This document shows, piece by piece, positions 1 through 5,226 of a stretch of DNA of 5,226 nt. Position 1 is the stretch's first letter. Each line of letters starts with the position of its first letter. The stretch spans positions 1 to 5,226 of the forward strand of contig VBIS01000033.1 of NCBI GenBank assembly GCA_005880605.1, in the 5' to 3' direction. Source of the stretch: Chloroflexota bacterium (GTDB taxonomy: Bacteria; Chloroflexota; Dormibacteria; CF-121). Under the pieces are notes generated by a model. It worked only from the letters and a program-made list of their open reading frames with translations, was not told the origin of the DNA and ran no database searches. Both the position numbers and the translations under genes were made by a program.

Positions 1-33
1 AGCTCCCGCCGCTTGCTCAACGCGGTCGCCTGA
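1..33 (+). CDS. Possible 3' end of a plus-strand gene
   Basis: Frame 1 of the plus strand reads SSRRLLNAVA and then TGA at 31-33. The stop directly abuts the reverse-strand stop of the kelch gene at 34-36, so the two stops form the palindrome TGATCA. This would be a convergent pair with no spacer, much like the stop overlap at the other end of the window. Only ten codons are visible, so no family can be named. The stretch could equally be untranslated sequence downstream of the kelch gene, or part of a further minus-strand gene. Confidence 0.25.
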   Translation, partial: SSRRLLNAVA

Positions 34-1347
34 TCAGATTCGGCGGCGGCGCCGCACGAACCGGAAGGTAATGATCGCGAGCAGAAGTAGGACCGGCGCG
101 GCCAGGAAGGGCCACACGTTTTCCAGGCGGGACAGCCGGCCCTGGCTGGCGGCGACGGGGCTTGCGACCAGGGCCGGATTGTTCGCGCCCGGGCTCGAGG
201 ACGCGCTGGCGCTGGGCTCCGGTGTTGCCGCGCTGCGTGGCGCCGGCTCATAGATCTCTGAACTCGAGTAGGTGTCACCGTCTCCCCATCCAGCCGTCAC
301 CAGGACCCGACCGTCCGGCAGGAGGCTGGCTGTGTGGGCACCGCGAGGCCCGCTCAGCGACCCAGCAAGCGTCCAGCGATTGGTCACCGGATCGTAGAGC
401 TCCGTCGTCGTCAGGTATGCCCCGGTCGCCTCCTCGCCGCCCGCGACCAGGACTCGACCATCCGCGAGGAGGGTCGCCGTGTGGAAGGCGCGCGTCGCTG
501 TCATGGTTGCGCCACGACCCCACCCGTTGGCGGCCGGATCGTAGATCTCCGTGGTATCGGTCTGCGGGTTGCCGCCGGCGCCGGTGTCACCGAAGCCGCC
601 GGTGACGAGGACCCGGCCGTCGGTGAGCCGTGTTGCCGTGTGCGAGCCACGCTGGTACGCGATGATTCCGGCCTGTGACCAGGTGTTGGTGTTTGGATCG
701 TAGAGTTGGGGCTGACCGGCACCCACCATCAGGACGCTCCCACTGCTCAGCAAGGTCAACGTGTGGCCGCCCTGGACCTGCGCCGTGCTGGCGGCCGGCG
801 ACCATCGATTCGTGTCGGGATCATAGACCTCGGCGGTGGCCTGAGCGTCGCCCCGGCCCGACCGGATCCCGCCGCTGATCAGGACGCGCCCATCCGACAA
901 AAGGACCGCGGTCGCTCCGGCTCGTGGCGTGCTCATCGAGGCCGCCCGGGACCACCGGTTCAGCGCCGGATCGTAGATTTCGGCGCTGGCCAGGATGCCA
1001 CCCGGCCCGGTGCTGCCGCCCGCGACCAGCACCTTCCCGCTCTTCAGCAGTGTCGCGGTGTGCAGGTGGCGCACCGTGCCCATGGACGCCACCATGGTCC
1101 ACGTGTTCGCCGCCGCATCGTAGAGCTCGGCCGAGGCGAAGCGCCTCCCGGCAGGCCCGTCATCGCCGCCGACGACTAGCACCTGTCCCGTCAGCAGGGC
1201 GGTCGCCGTGTGGTACCCCCGGGCGCTGTGCATCGATGGCGCGGCGGACCATTGGGCAGGGGCGGCAGAGGCGGCCGTGATCGTAGCCAGCATCCAGGTG
1301 GCCGCGAGGCCCGACGTTAGGGGAGTCACGTCAGGTTTCCAACGCAA
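34..1347 (-). CDS. Secreted, membrane-anchored kelch-repeat beta-propeller protein
   Basis: The 437-residue product has a signal-peptide-like start: R2 and K4, a hydrophobic stretch at about 8-25, and AASAA near 25-29 as a possible cleavage site. Seven kelch-type units follow at about 33-368. Each has a Trp, an HTAT-like segment, G-x-VLV-x-GG, then E-[LIV]-YDP and N-x-W. The Trp residues are W33, W83, W132, W182, W223, W276 and W325. The last unit has no closing Trp, so the N-terminal W33 strand probably closes a seven-blade propeller. A Ser/Pro/Ala linker (about 371-405), one membrane helix (about 411-430) and a five-Arg tail (432-436) follow. The propeller should therefore sit outside the cell with the tail inside. 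No LPxTG motif is present. The start shown is TTG (1347-1345). GTG at 1329-1327 is an alternative, with GGAAA about 7-11 bases upstream, but it would remove the charged n-region. The ligand is unknown; such propellers mediate binding or have oxidase-like folds. Confidence 0.9.
   Translation of the reverse strand: MRWKPDVTPLTSGLAATWMLATITAASAAPAQWSAAPSMHSARGYHTATALLTGQVLVVGGDDGPAGRRFASAELYDAAANTWTMVASMGTVRHLHTATLLKSGKVLVAGGSTGPGGILASAEIYDPALNRWSRAASMSTPRAGATAVLLSDGRVLISGGIRSGRGDAQATAEVYDPDTNRWSPAASTAQVQGGHTLTLLSSGSVLMVGAGQPQLYDPNTNTWSQAGIIAYQRGSHTATRLTDGRVLVTGGFGDTGAGGNPQTDTTEIYDPAANGWGRGATMTATRAFHTATLLADGRVLVAGGEEATGAYLTTTELYDPVTNRWTLAGSLSGPRGAHTASLLPDGRVLVTAGWGDGDTYSSSEIYEPAPRSAATPEPSASASSSPGANNPALVASPVAASQGRLSRLENVWPFLAAPVLLLLAIITFRFVRRRRRI
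244..1251 (-). repeat. Seven tandem kelch units, visible also in the DNA
   Basis: The HTAT-like centres lie at residues 46, 96, 144, 195, 236, 289 and 338. The E-x-YDP codons produce a recurring GGATCRTAG on the plus strand near 389, 536, 695, 818 and 968, with a related ATCGTAG near 1117 and a diverged CTCATAG near 248. Spacing is about 123-159 bases. Unit 4 (residues 182-222) is about ten residues shorter than the others because the loop after its VGAG segment is missing. The repeats are diverged enough to be an old protein repeat rather than a recent DNA duplication. Confidence 0.85.
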
Positions 1348-1379
1348 ACCACGCCCGAACGTTACAGCGTCGGCTTCGT
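1348..1379. other. Short spacer between exporter stop and kelch start
   Basis: Thirty-two bases separate the exporter stop (TAA, reverse complement of 1380-1382) from the TTG start of the kelch gene, or 50 if GTG at 1329 is used. I see no stem with a T-run and no clear promoter, so co-transcription of the two genes is the simplest reading. Confidence 0.5.
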
Positions 1380-2501
1380 TTACGCTCGGCGACGCCCGAC
1401 CGGTGAGCGCACGATCACCAGCGCGCCGGCGAACATCACCAGCGCGCCGAACACCAGCGCCGGCCGGTACCCCGCGGTTTGTGCTAGAACCGCGCCCGCC
1501 ACCGTCCCGAGCAGGGTCGCTCCGAGCGCGGCGACGCGGATGCCGGCATTGATCCGCCCGAGCAGCGCTGCCGGAGCGATCGCCTGTCGGAGACTCGTCT
1601 CGTTGATCTCGTAGATCGTCGCCCCGCCGTCACCCACAACCTGCTGCGCCAGCAGCAATAGCAGCGCCACAAGGCCGGCGCCGCGGGCGAGCGGCATGAA
1701 GAGAGCGCCGATGGTCGCGAGAGCCAGCCCGCCGATCATGGTGGGGCCGACGCCGAAGCGTCGGGTCAGCCGGCCGGCCAGCACCGCTGCCAGCAGTGAG
1801 CTGACCCCGCCGACCGCATAGACGAGACCGAGCAGTCCGGGCATGAAGCCCAGCTCGCGCAGGGCGTAGAGCGAGTAGACGGTGCCGACGATGCCGAAGG
1901 AGCACTCGAATGCGGCGACGCTAATCCCGATCGCCCGCAGCGAGGCGTCCGCACGAAGCGCCGAGAGCCCCTCGATCATCTCCCGCCACACACCGCGAGG
2001 TTGCGTGCGGGGCTCTGGCGGCGGCTCCGGCGTGCGGATGGTCGCCACGAACACGGCCGACACGACGAACGTCACGGCATCGATGGCGATCGCGATGGGC
2101 GCGGTAAATAGCTGCACCAGCCAGCCCGCGATCCCGAAGCCGCCCACCTCGGCGATCGACTGCGTAGCGGTGAGCTTGCTGTTGGCATCGAGCAGGCGGT
2201 CCCGACCGACCACCGCGGGGATGTACGACTGCTCCGCGACGTCAAAGAATACGGTCAGTAGGCTGGCCAGCAGCGCCACCAGGTAGAGCTGCTCGATCCG
2301 GGCGTGGCTGGTAAACGCGACCAGCGGGATGGATCCCAAGAGGAGGGCACGCCCGAGGTCGGCGGCGATCATCAGGGGGCGCCGCCGGAGCCGGTCGATG
2401 AAGACCCCGGCCACCAGGCCGATCAGGAAGCCGGGCACCAGGTCGGCCGCTCGCAGGATCGCAATCTGTCCCGGCGTCGCATTCAACACCAGGATTGCCA
2501 T
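1380..2501 (-). CDS. MFS transporter of the MFS_3 / EntS-like type (N-terminus extends upstream)
   Basis: This is a major facilitator efflux protein, predicted to export small molecules by proton antiport from the inner membrane. From ATG at 2501 it has 373 residues. It shows GVFIDRLRRRP at 32-42 (the motif A loop between helices 2 and 3) and the MFS_3 signature FFDVAEQSYIPAVV at 85-98 followed by ANSKL at 106-110. A charged, Pro-rich central loop lies at about 156-188. The second half has RLTRRFG at 244-250 and helices near 189-210, 219-242, 251-269, 274-292, 314-343 and 345-365. Helix 1 is missing from this start, but the same frame continues upstream and encodes it, so the true protein is probably about 408 residues. 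The gene follows the kinase gene directly and precedes the kelch gene on the same strand. Relatives include enterobactin, macrolide and other drug exporters; the substrate cannot be read from the sequence. Confidence 0.92.
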   Translation of the reverse strand: MAILVLNATPGQIAILRAADLVPGFLIGLVAGVFIDRLRRRPLMIAADLGRALLLGSIPLVAFTSHARIEQLYLVALLASLLTVFFDVAEQSYIPAVVGRDRLLDANSKLTATQSIAEVGGFGIAGWLVQLFTAPIAIAIDAVTFVVSAVFVATIRTPEPPPEPRTQPRGVWREMIEGLSALRADASLRAIGISVAAFECSFGIVGTVYSLYALRELGFMPGLLGLVYAVGGVSSLLAAVLAGRLTRRFGVGPTMIGGLALATIGALFMPLARGAGLVALLLLLAQQVVGDGGATIYEINETSLRQAIAPAALLGRINAGIRVAALGATLLGTVAGAVLAQTAGYRPALVFGALVMFAGALVIVRSPVGRRRA

Positions 2502-2606
2502 GAAGGGAAGCGCGGCCCGCGTGATCAGCGAGCCGAAGGTCGATACCGTCTGCGCACCCCATAGCCGGACGAACGCTGCGTTTCTGAGGAGGCTCGCGGG
2601 CGGGAT
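2502..2606 (-). other. In-frame upstream extension encoding helix 1 of the exporter
   Basis: Reading the exporter frame upstream of ATG 2501 gives PPASLLRNAAFVRLWGAQ and then TVSTFGSLITRAALPF, which joins MAILVLNATP. This matches the usual MFS_3 opening, LRNxxFxxLWxGQxxSxxG followed by helix 1. No ATG, GTG or TTG occurs in this frame between 2502 and about 2810. The only CTG (2528-2526) would cut into helix 1. ATC at 2606-2604 is the best-placed near-cognate start, but no Shine-Dalgarno sequence precedes it. The bounds given assume that ATC and are uncertain. Confidence 0.7.
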
Positions 2607-2620
2607 CGCGGCGGGCGGGG

Positions 2621-4381
2621 CTACGAGGCTGCGGCCGGCAGCCGTAAGACGAAGGTCGAGCCCTCGCCGATCTGGCTCGATTCCAGCGTCAAGGATCCGC
2701 CCATTTGCTCCGCGAGCCCACGACTCAGGTAAAGGCCGAGGCCGGTCCCCGGCGTCTCCGCGACCATCCGGCCCGTTCCCCGAGTAAAACGCCGGAAGAT
2801 CCGGCCCTGGTCCTCGCTCGATATCCCGACACCATCGTCGGCGACCGTCAGCGAAACCGCATTGTCGTCCCGCCGCGCTCCCACCCGAATGGTCGGTGGG
2901 TGGTCGGTGTAGGTCAGCGCGTTGTTGAGCAGGTTGTCGAGGATCTTGTCCACCAGCGCCTCGTCGGCGAGGATTGCAAGACCACCTTCATCGTCCACCT
3001 CGAAGGTCGCCCGGACGAGCTCGGCACGGGGGCGCGCGCGAGCGATGGCCTTTTTCACCGCATCGCTCACCGAAACCCGGTCCGCCCTTGGGGTGAGAAC
3101 CTTTCCCTCGAGCCGCGCCACAGTAAGGAGTTCGTCGGCGAGGGCCTTTGCCTCTTCGGTCTTTCGTTGCGCCGTCGCGAGCACGTTGTGCAATGGCTTG
3201 GGCAATTCGCCAAGGGCGCCCTCGAGCGCCATAGACAGGTAGCCGCCGGTTACGGTCAGGGGGGCGCGCAGCTCATGGACCGCGATACTCATGAACTCGC
3301 TTTTCGCCTGCTCCGCCTCGCGCGCCTGCTCGATCAGTCGCGCGTTGCGAAGCAGCAGCGCGCCGAGTGTCGAGAACTGTTGGAGCGCTTGAACCGCCGC
3401 CGGATCAAACGGCTCGTCGGCGGCCCGGCCCATGGCCAGGAGCCCAATGGTTTCGCCGCCGACGACGAGGGGTGCCACGAGGAAGCGGCGGTATGGCTGC
3501 ACCACCGATTCCATACCTTCAGGCGCCCCGGTATACTCGGCGGCGCTCAGCTCCACGGCGCGGCCCGTGGTCACCCCGGCCAGTACCTTGGGCATCAGTG
3601 GCCAGCGCGTGCCGATCAGCTCCCCGGTCGGGGTCGATTCGATCACCATCTCAGTCCCTTCCAGGCGGGCCAGCGACGTGCCGTCGGCGCCTACCGACGC
3701 TGACGCGCGCTCGAGCAGACGCCCAAGCACCTGGTCGAGGCGCACCTGGCTCGCGACGTCTTCCGCGGCATCCACGGCCGCCCGCAACCGAGCGGCGGTC
3801 TCGTCGGCGCGCCGCCGGGCCGCTTCGCCTTCCTCGTAGAGCCGGGCGTTTCGCAGCGCCAGCCCGGAGATCGTGCCCAGCAGGGTCAGCGACGCTCGGT
3901 CGCGCCCAGTGAACGGCTTCTCCTCGTAGCGGCTGAAGACCAACATCCCGATTGCCCGCCCGCCGTGGGCCAGGGGCAGCACCGCGACGTGCCGCACGTT
4001 GGCGAGCGCCTGGCGGAACTCGGGCGCCGCTTTGTCTACCTCCAGCCGACCGCCAAAGGCGGGTTCGAGCGTATCGATCGCCTTCTGGACCAGTGGTTGA
4101 CCTTCGAAATAGGCGAGCGAGTAGTGCTGTCCGACCCAGGTCAGCTCGCCAGCCCGGCCATAGGTGGCTTCGACCACGATCTGGTCGCCGACGATGCTCG
4201 AGAGAGTGCCCCGATCCGCCTGCACGGCAAGCGTGCCGCGCTCCAGGATGCGGGCGATGACCTCCCGCGGATCGAGCGACCCGGCGACGTCCAGCGCCAT
4301 CTGGACCAGCTCGCCGACGTCCTCCTGAGGTTGCCCCTGGAAGGGTGACCGGGCTAGCGCCGTGGCTGGCTCCGGGGCCAT
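2621..4381 (-). CDS. Soluble sensor histidine kinase with two GAF domains
   Basis: The 586-residue cytoplasmic kinase autophosphorylates on His and passes the phosphate to a response regulator. No response regulator is visible in this window. GAF 1 lies at about 25-180 and ends in the helix ISGLALRNARLYEE. A short coiled linker (182-208) leads to GAF 2 at about 209-350, which ends in a matching helix, LGALLLRNARLIEQ. The phospho-acceptor H-box is SEFMSIAVHELRAP with H369. The ATP-binding domain has the N-box LDNLLNNAL (N483, N486, N487), the G1 box DDGVGI (515-520), the F-box region IFRRFTRG (528-535) and the G2 box GTGLGL (545-550). All key residues are present, so it should be active. There are no membrane helices or signal peptide, so the signal is probably intracellular and ligand-, redox- or light-related. 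Neither GAF has an obvious phytochrome Cys-His motif. It is the first gene of the minus-strand run. No strong Shine-Dalgarno sequence precedes ATG 4381. Confidence 0.95.
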   Translation of the reverse strand: MAPEPATALARSPFQGQPQEDVGELVQMALDVAGSLDPREVIARILERGTLAVQADRGTLSSIVGDQIVVEATYGRAGELTWVGQHYSLAYFEGQPLVQKAIDTLEPAFGGRLEVDKAAPEFRQALANVRHVAVLPLAHGGRAIGMLVFSRYEEKPFTGRDRASLTLLGTISGLALRNARLYEEGEAARRRADETAARLRAAVDAAEDVASQVRLDQVLGRLLERASASVGADGTSLARLEGTEMVIESTPTGELIGTRWPLMPKVLAGVTTGRAVELSAAEYTGAPEGMESVVQPYRRFLVAPLVVGGETIGLLAMGRAADEPFDPAAVQALQQFSTLGALLLRNARLIEQAREAEQAKSEFMSIAVHELRAPLTVTGGYLSMALEGALGELPKPLHNVLATAQRKTEEAKALADELLTVARLEGKVLTPRADRVSVSDAVKKAIARARPRAELVRATFEVDDEGGLAILADEALVDKILDNLLNNALTYTDHPPTIRVGARRDDNAVSLTVADDGVGISSEDQGRIFRRFTRGTGRMVAETPGTGLGLYLSRGLAEQMGGSLTLESSQIGEGSTFVLRLPAAAS

Positions 4382-4481
4382 GACGGCACAATCACGCCGG
4401 AAACATTACCGCATGTGGCGCCGGTGTGCGTTATGACATTGCCGGCGGAGGACGACATAGTATCGTCGTTGTGGGCAACGA
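4382..4481. promoter_or_regulatory. Divergent intergenic region between the kinase gene and cinA
   Basis: These 100 bases must hold the promoters for both the kinase run (minus) and cinA (plus). The spacer is less GC-rich than its surroundings around 4401-4415 and 4431-4470. A short imperfect dyad, GACGA (4451-4455) and TCGTC (4463-4467) around seven bases, sits just upstream of cinA. I could not pick a convincing promoter pair for the kinase on the minus strand. Confidence 0.6.
4433..4461 (+). promoter_or_regulatory. Candidate sigma-70-type promoter for cinA
   Basis: ATGACA (4433-4438) matches five of six bases of the -35 consensus. After a 17-base spacer, CATAGT (4456-4461) matches four of six bases of -10. 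Transcription would begin near 4468, leaving a leader of roughly 14 bases with no Shine-Dalgarno sequence next to ATG 4482. A GGAGGA at 4447-4452 is 29 bases from the ATG, too far to serve it. This is a by-eye match only. Confidence 0.3.
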
Positions 4482-5012
4482 ATGACCGTGGGCGCCTCGA
4501 TGGGACCAGAACTGGGGCGGCTCGGTGATCTGCTCCGCAGGCGGGATCTCACCGTGGCGGTGGCCGAGTCGATGACGGGTGGGTTGCTCGCCGCCGCTCT
4601 TGCTGATCTGCCGGAATCCTCGCAGCGGTTCCTCGGTGGGGTGGTGAGTTATCGCACCGATAAGAAGATGGACCTGCTCGGAGTGCCGGAGGATGTGATT
4701 GCCCAGGATGGGGTGGTCAGCCGCCCGACCGCTCAGCTGATGGCTGAGGGTGCCCGCCGGATCTTTCATGCCGGCCTGGCGATCAGCGTGACTGGGGTGG
4801 CCGGGCCACAGCGGCAGGAAGGCAAGCCGGTCGGCCTGACCTACATTGGTGTGTCGCTCGACGGCCGCACCGAGGTCCGCGAGTACCGCTGGCCCGGCGG
4901 CCGCGCCGCCAACCGGGTGGCCAGCGTCGAGGCCGCGATCGGCTTCGCCGCTGATCTGCTTGAGAGTGCCCCCACCCTACCCTCCCCCAGAGGGGGAGGG
5001 AAAGAAACTTAG
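4482..5012 (+). CDS. pncC: CinA C-terminal family nicotinamide-nucleotide amidohydrolase (NMN deamidase)
   Basis: This stand-alone CinA C-terminal domain has 176 residues against the family's usual 160 or so. The family hydrolyses NMN to nicotinate mononucleotide plus ammonia in cytoplasmic NAD salvage. Seen in the sequence are VAVAESMTGGLLAA at 26-39 (S30 is the conserved Ser), GGVVSYRTDKKMDLLGV at 52-68 (Y57 and K62 align with conserved positions), VSRPTAQLMAEGARR at 79-93, and ISVTGVAGPQRQEGKPVGL at 101-119. The N-terminal molybdopterin-binding-like domain of full-length CinA is absent, as in PncC. The last 14 residues, APTLPSPRGGGKET, do not belong to the fold. They come from a palindromic repeat in the DNA. 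ATG 4482 is the first start after an in-frame stop at 4458. M7 (4500) is a possible alternative start. The gene is transcribed away from the kinase and converges on an SRPBCC gene, with which it overlaps by four bases. Confidence 0.93.
   Translation: MTVGASMGPELGRLGDLLRRRDLTVAVAESMTGGLLAAALADLPESSQRFLGGVVSYRTDKKMDLLGVPEDVIAQDGVVSRPTAQLMAEGARRIFHAGLAISVTGVAGPQRQEGKPVGLTYIGVSLDGRTEVREYRWPGGRAANRVASVEAAIGFAADLLESAPTLPSPRGGGKET
4969..4988 (-). other. Four-tract G-quadruplex motif on the minus strand
   Basis: On the minus strand this reads G5-A-G3-TA-G3-T-G5, meeting the common G3+N1-7 rule with loops of one or two bases. It lies just beyond the stop of the SRPBCC gene, so it would be in that gene's RNA 3' end. 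The plus strand is the complementary C-rich strand. The motif shares two G tracts with the neighbouring hairpin, so the two structures cannot form together. Confidence 0.5.
4980..5000. repeat. Perfect 9-bp inverted repeat (dispersed-repeat-like hairpin)
   Basis: CCCTCCCCC (4980-4988) and GGGGGAGGG (4992-5000) are exact reverse complements around the loop AGA. With the C-rich lead-in from 4969, this has the look of the short intergenic palindromic repeats that translate as PTLPSPRGGG in many high-GC genomes. It lies between two convergent genes but inside the cinA frame. It could act as a bidirectional transcription end or RNA-stabilising hairpin, although no T-run follows on either strand, so a classic intrinsic terminator is doubtful. 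Confidence 0.75.
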
Positions 5013-5226
5013 CGGGTCGCGAAAGCGAAGAGCGGGTTCGGTTTGCCGGTCTCGCTGTATTGCTTGAGGCGCTCGACGATCAGACCCCAGGTGTAATTGA
5101 TCGAGCCGAGGTCGTCCTGGGACACGGACGCCGGCCAGTCGCCATGGCGGAATACCACGGAGGTCTCGCCGTTTTCAGCGGGGGAGATGTCCCAGCTGAC
5201 GGTCGTCCCCTCCCAGTTGGGGAAGT
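5009..5226 (-). CDS. SRPBCC / AHSA1-like domain protein, C-terminal part (5' end outside window)
   Basis: The minus strand from 5224 down to TAA at 5011-5009 encodes 71 residues and is open to the window edge. The visible part reads through GTTVSWDISPAENGETSVVF, RHGDWP and SINYTWGLIVERLKQYSETG. A paired strand of the type xVxWxI..ExGxTxVxFxHxxWP, then a long C-terminal helix W-x(5)-LKxYxETG, is typical of SRPBCC proteins of the AHSA1 (Hsp90 ATPase activator homologue) or polyketide-cyclase/START-like group. These form a helix-grip fold with a hydrophobic pocket; the ligand is usually unknown. No start codon is in the window. The stop codon overlaps the TAG of cinA, so the genes converge with a four-base CDS overlap. 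The specific role cannot be inferred. Confidence 0.8.
   Translation of the reverse strand, partial: FPNWEGTTVSWDISPAENGETSVVFRHGDWPASVSQDDLGSINYTWGLIVERLKQYSETGKPNPLFAFATR

Noticed and set aside
162..1280. Several plus-strand open frames across the kelch gene
   Set aside because: They overlap one another, are Arg/Pro-rich and lack motifs. They mirror the repeated, GC-rich kelch coding sequence.
2705..3703. Long plus-strand open frame (332 codons) antisense to the kinase gene
   Set aside because: It is the complement of a clear kinase with intact H, N, G1 and G2 boxes. The antisense translation is rich in Arg, Gly and His with no recognisable domain, as expected from high-GC mirror frames.
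3651..4391. Minus-strand frame of 246 codons overlapping the start of the kinase
   Set aside because: It is a frame-shifted shadow of the GAF 1 coding region with Arg/Gly/Ala-rich low-complexity translation.
4447..4473. GGAGGA at 4447-4452 as the ribosome site of an earlier cinA start or a leader peptide
   Set aside because: GTG at 4471 meets a stop after four codons, and the cinA frame has a stop at 4458. The motif is too far from ATG 4482.
4569..4845. Apparent loss of CinA motifs (AESMTGG for AESCTGG, GPQRQEGKPVG for a GPGGG-type loop)
   Set aside because: Actinobacterial CinA proteins, as I recall, often have AESLTGG and GPDPQ-x-GKPVG, so this looks like a lineage variant, not a damaged enzyme. 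S30, Y57 and K62 are kept.
4980..5008. Hairpin as a classic rho-independent terminator for cinA
   Set aside because: The stem is strong, but the bases after it on the plus strand are A-rich (AAAGAAAC) with no T-run. On the minus strand the following bases are G-rich.

Overview
The window is GC-rich with long open frames on both strands, and its genes are tightly packed. It looks like ordinary chromosome from a high-GC bacterium. The CinA protein carries AESMTGG and GPQRQEGKPVG in place of the more usual AESCTGG and GPGGG-type loop. As I recall, this variant pattern is common in Actinomycetota and similar high-GC lineages. Together with the surface kelch protein and the GAF-GAF kinase, it suggests Actinomycetota or Chloroflexota, but only as a tentative inference. 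No phage, IS or CRISPR sequence is visible.

Layout. Positions 1-33 may hold the last codons of a plus-strand gene whose stop abuts the stop of the kelch gene. From 4381 down to 34, three minus-strand genes are packed head to tail, probably as one transcription unit. First comes a soluble sensor histidine kinase with two GAF domains (4381-2621). Next is an MFS_3-type 12-helix exporter (about 2606 or 2501 down to 1380). Last is a secreted, membrane-anchored seven-blade kelch propeller (1347-34). A 100-base divergent spacer (4382-4481) separates the kinase from plus-strand cinA/pncC (4482-5012). A convergent SRPBCC/AHSA1-like gene enters from the right edge on the minus strand (5226-5009). It has no start in the window, and its stop overlaps the stop of cinA.

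How the genes may work together. The kinase lacks membrane segments and has no response regulator in view, so it is an orphan here. Its co-directional placement with an exporter and a surface protein allows a sense-and-respond unit, but nothing in the sequence proves a functional link. CinA/PncC would recycle NMN to nicotinate mononucleotide independently of them.

Points worth a second look are these. The exporter's first transmembrane helix is encoded upstream of its first ATG, in a stretch with no usable standard start codon. A perfect 9-bp hairpin of dispersed-repeat type forms the last codons of cinA. A four-tract G-rich motif on the opposite strand shares one arm of that hairpin. I see no convincing novel multi-gene system.
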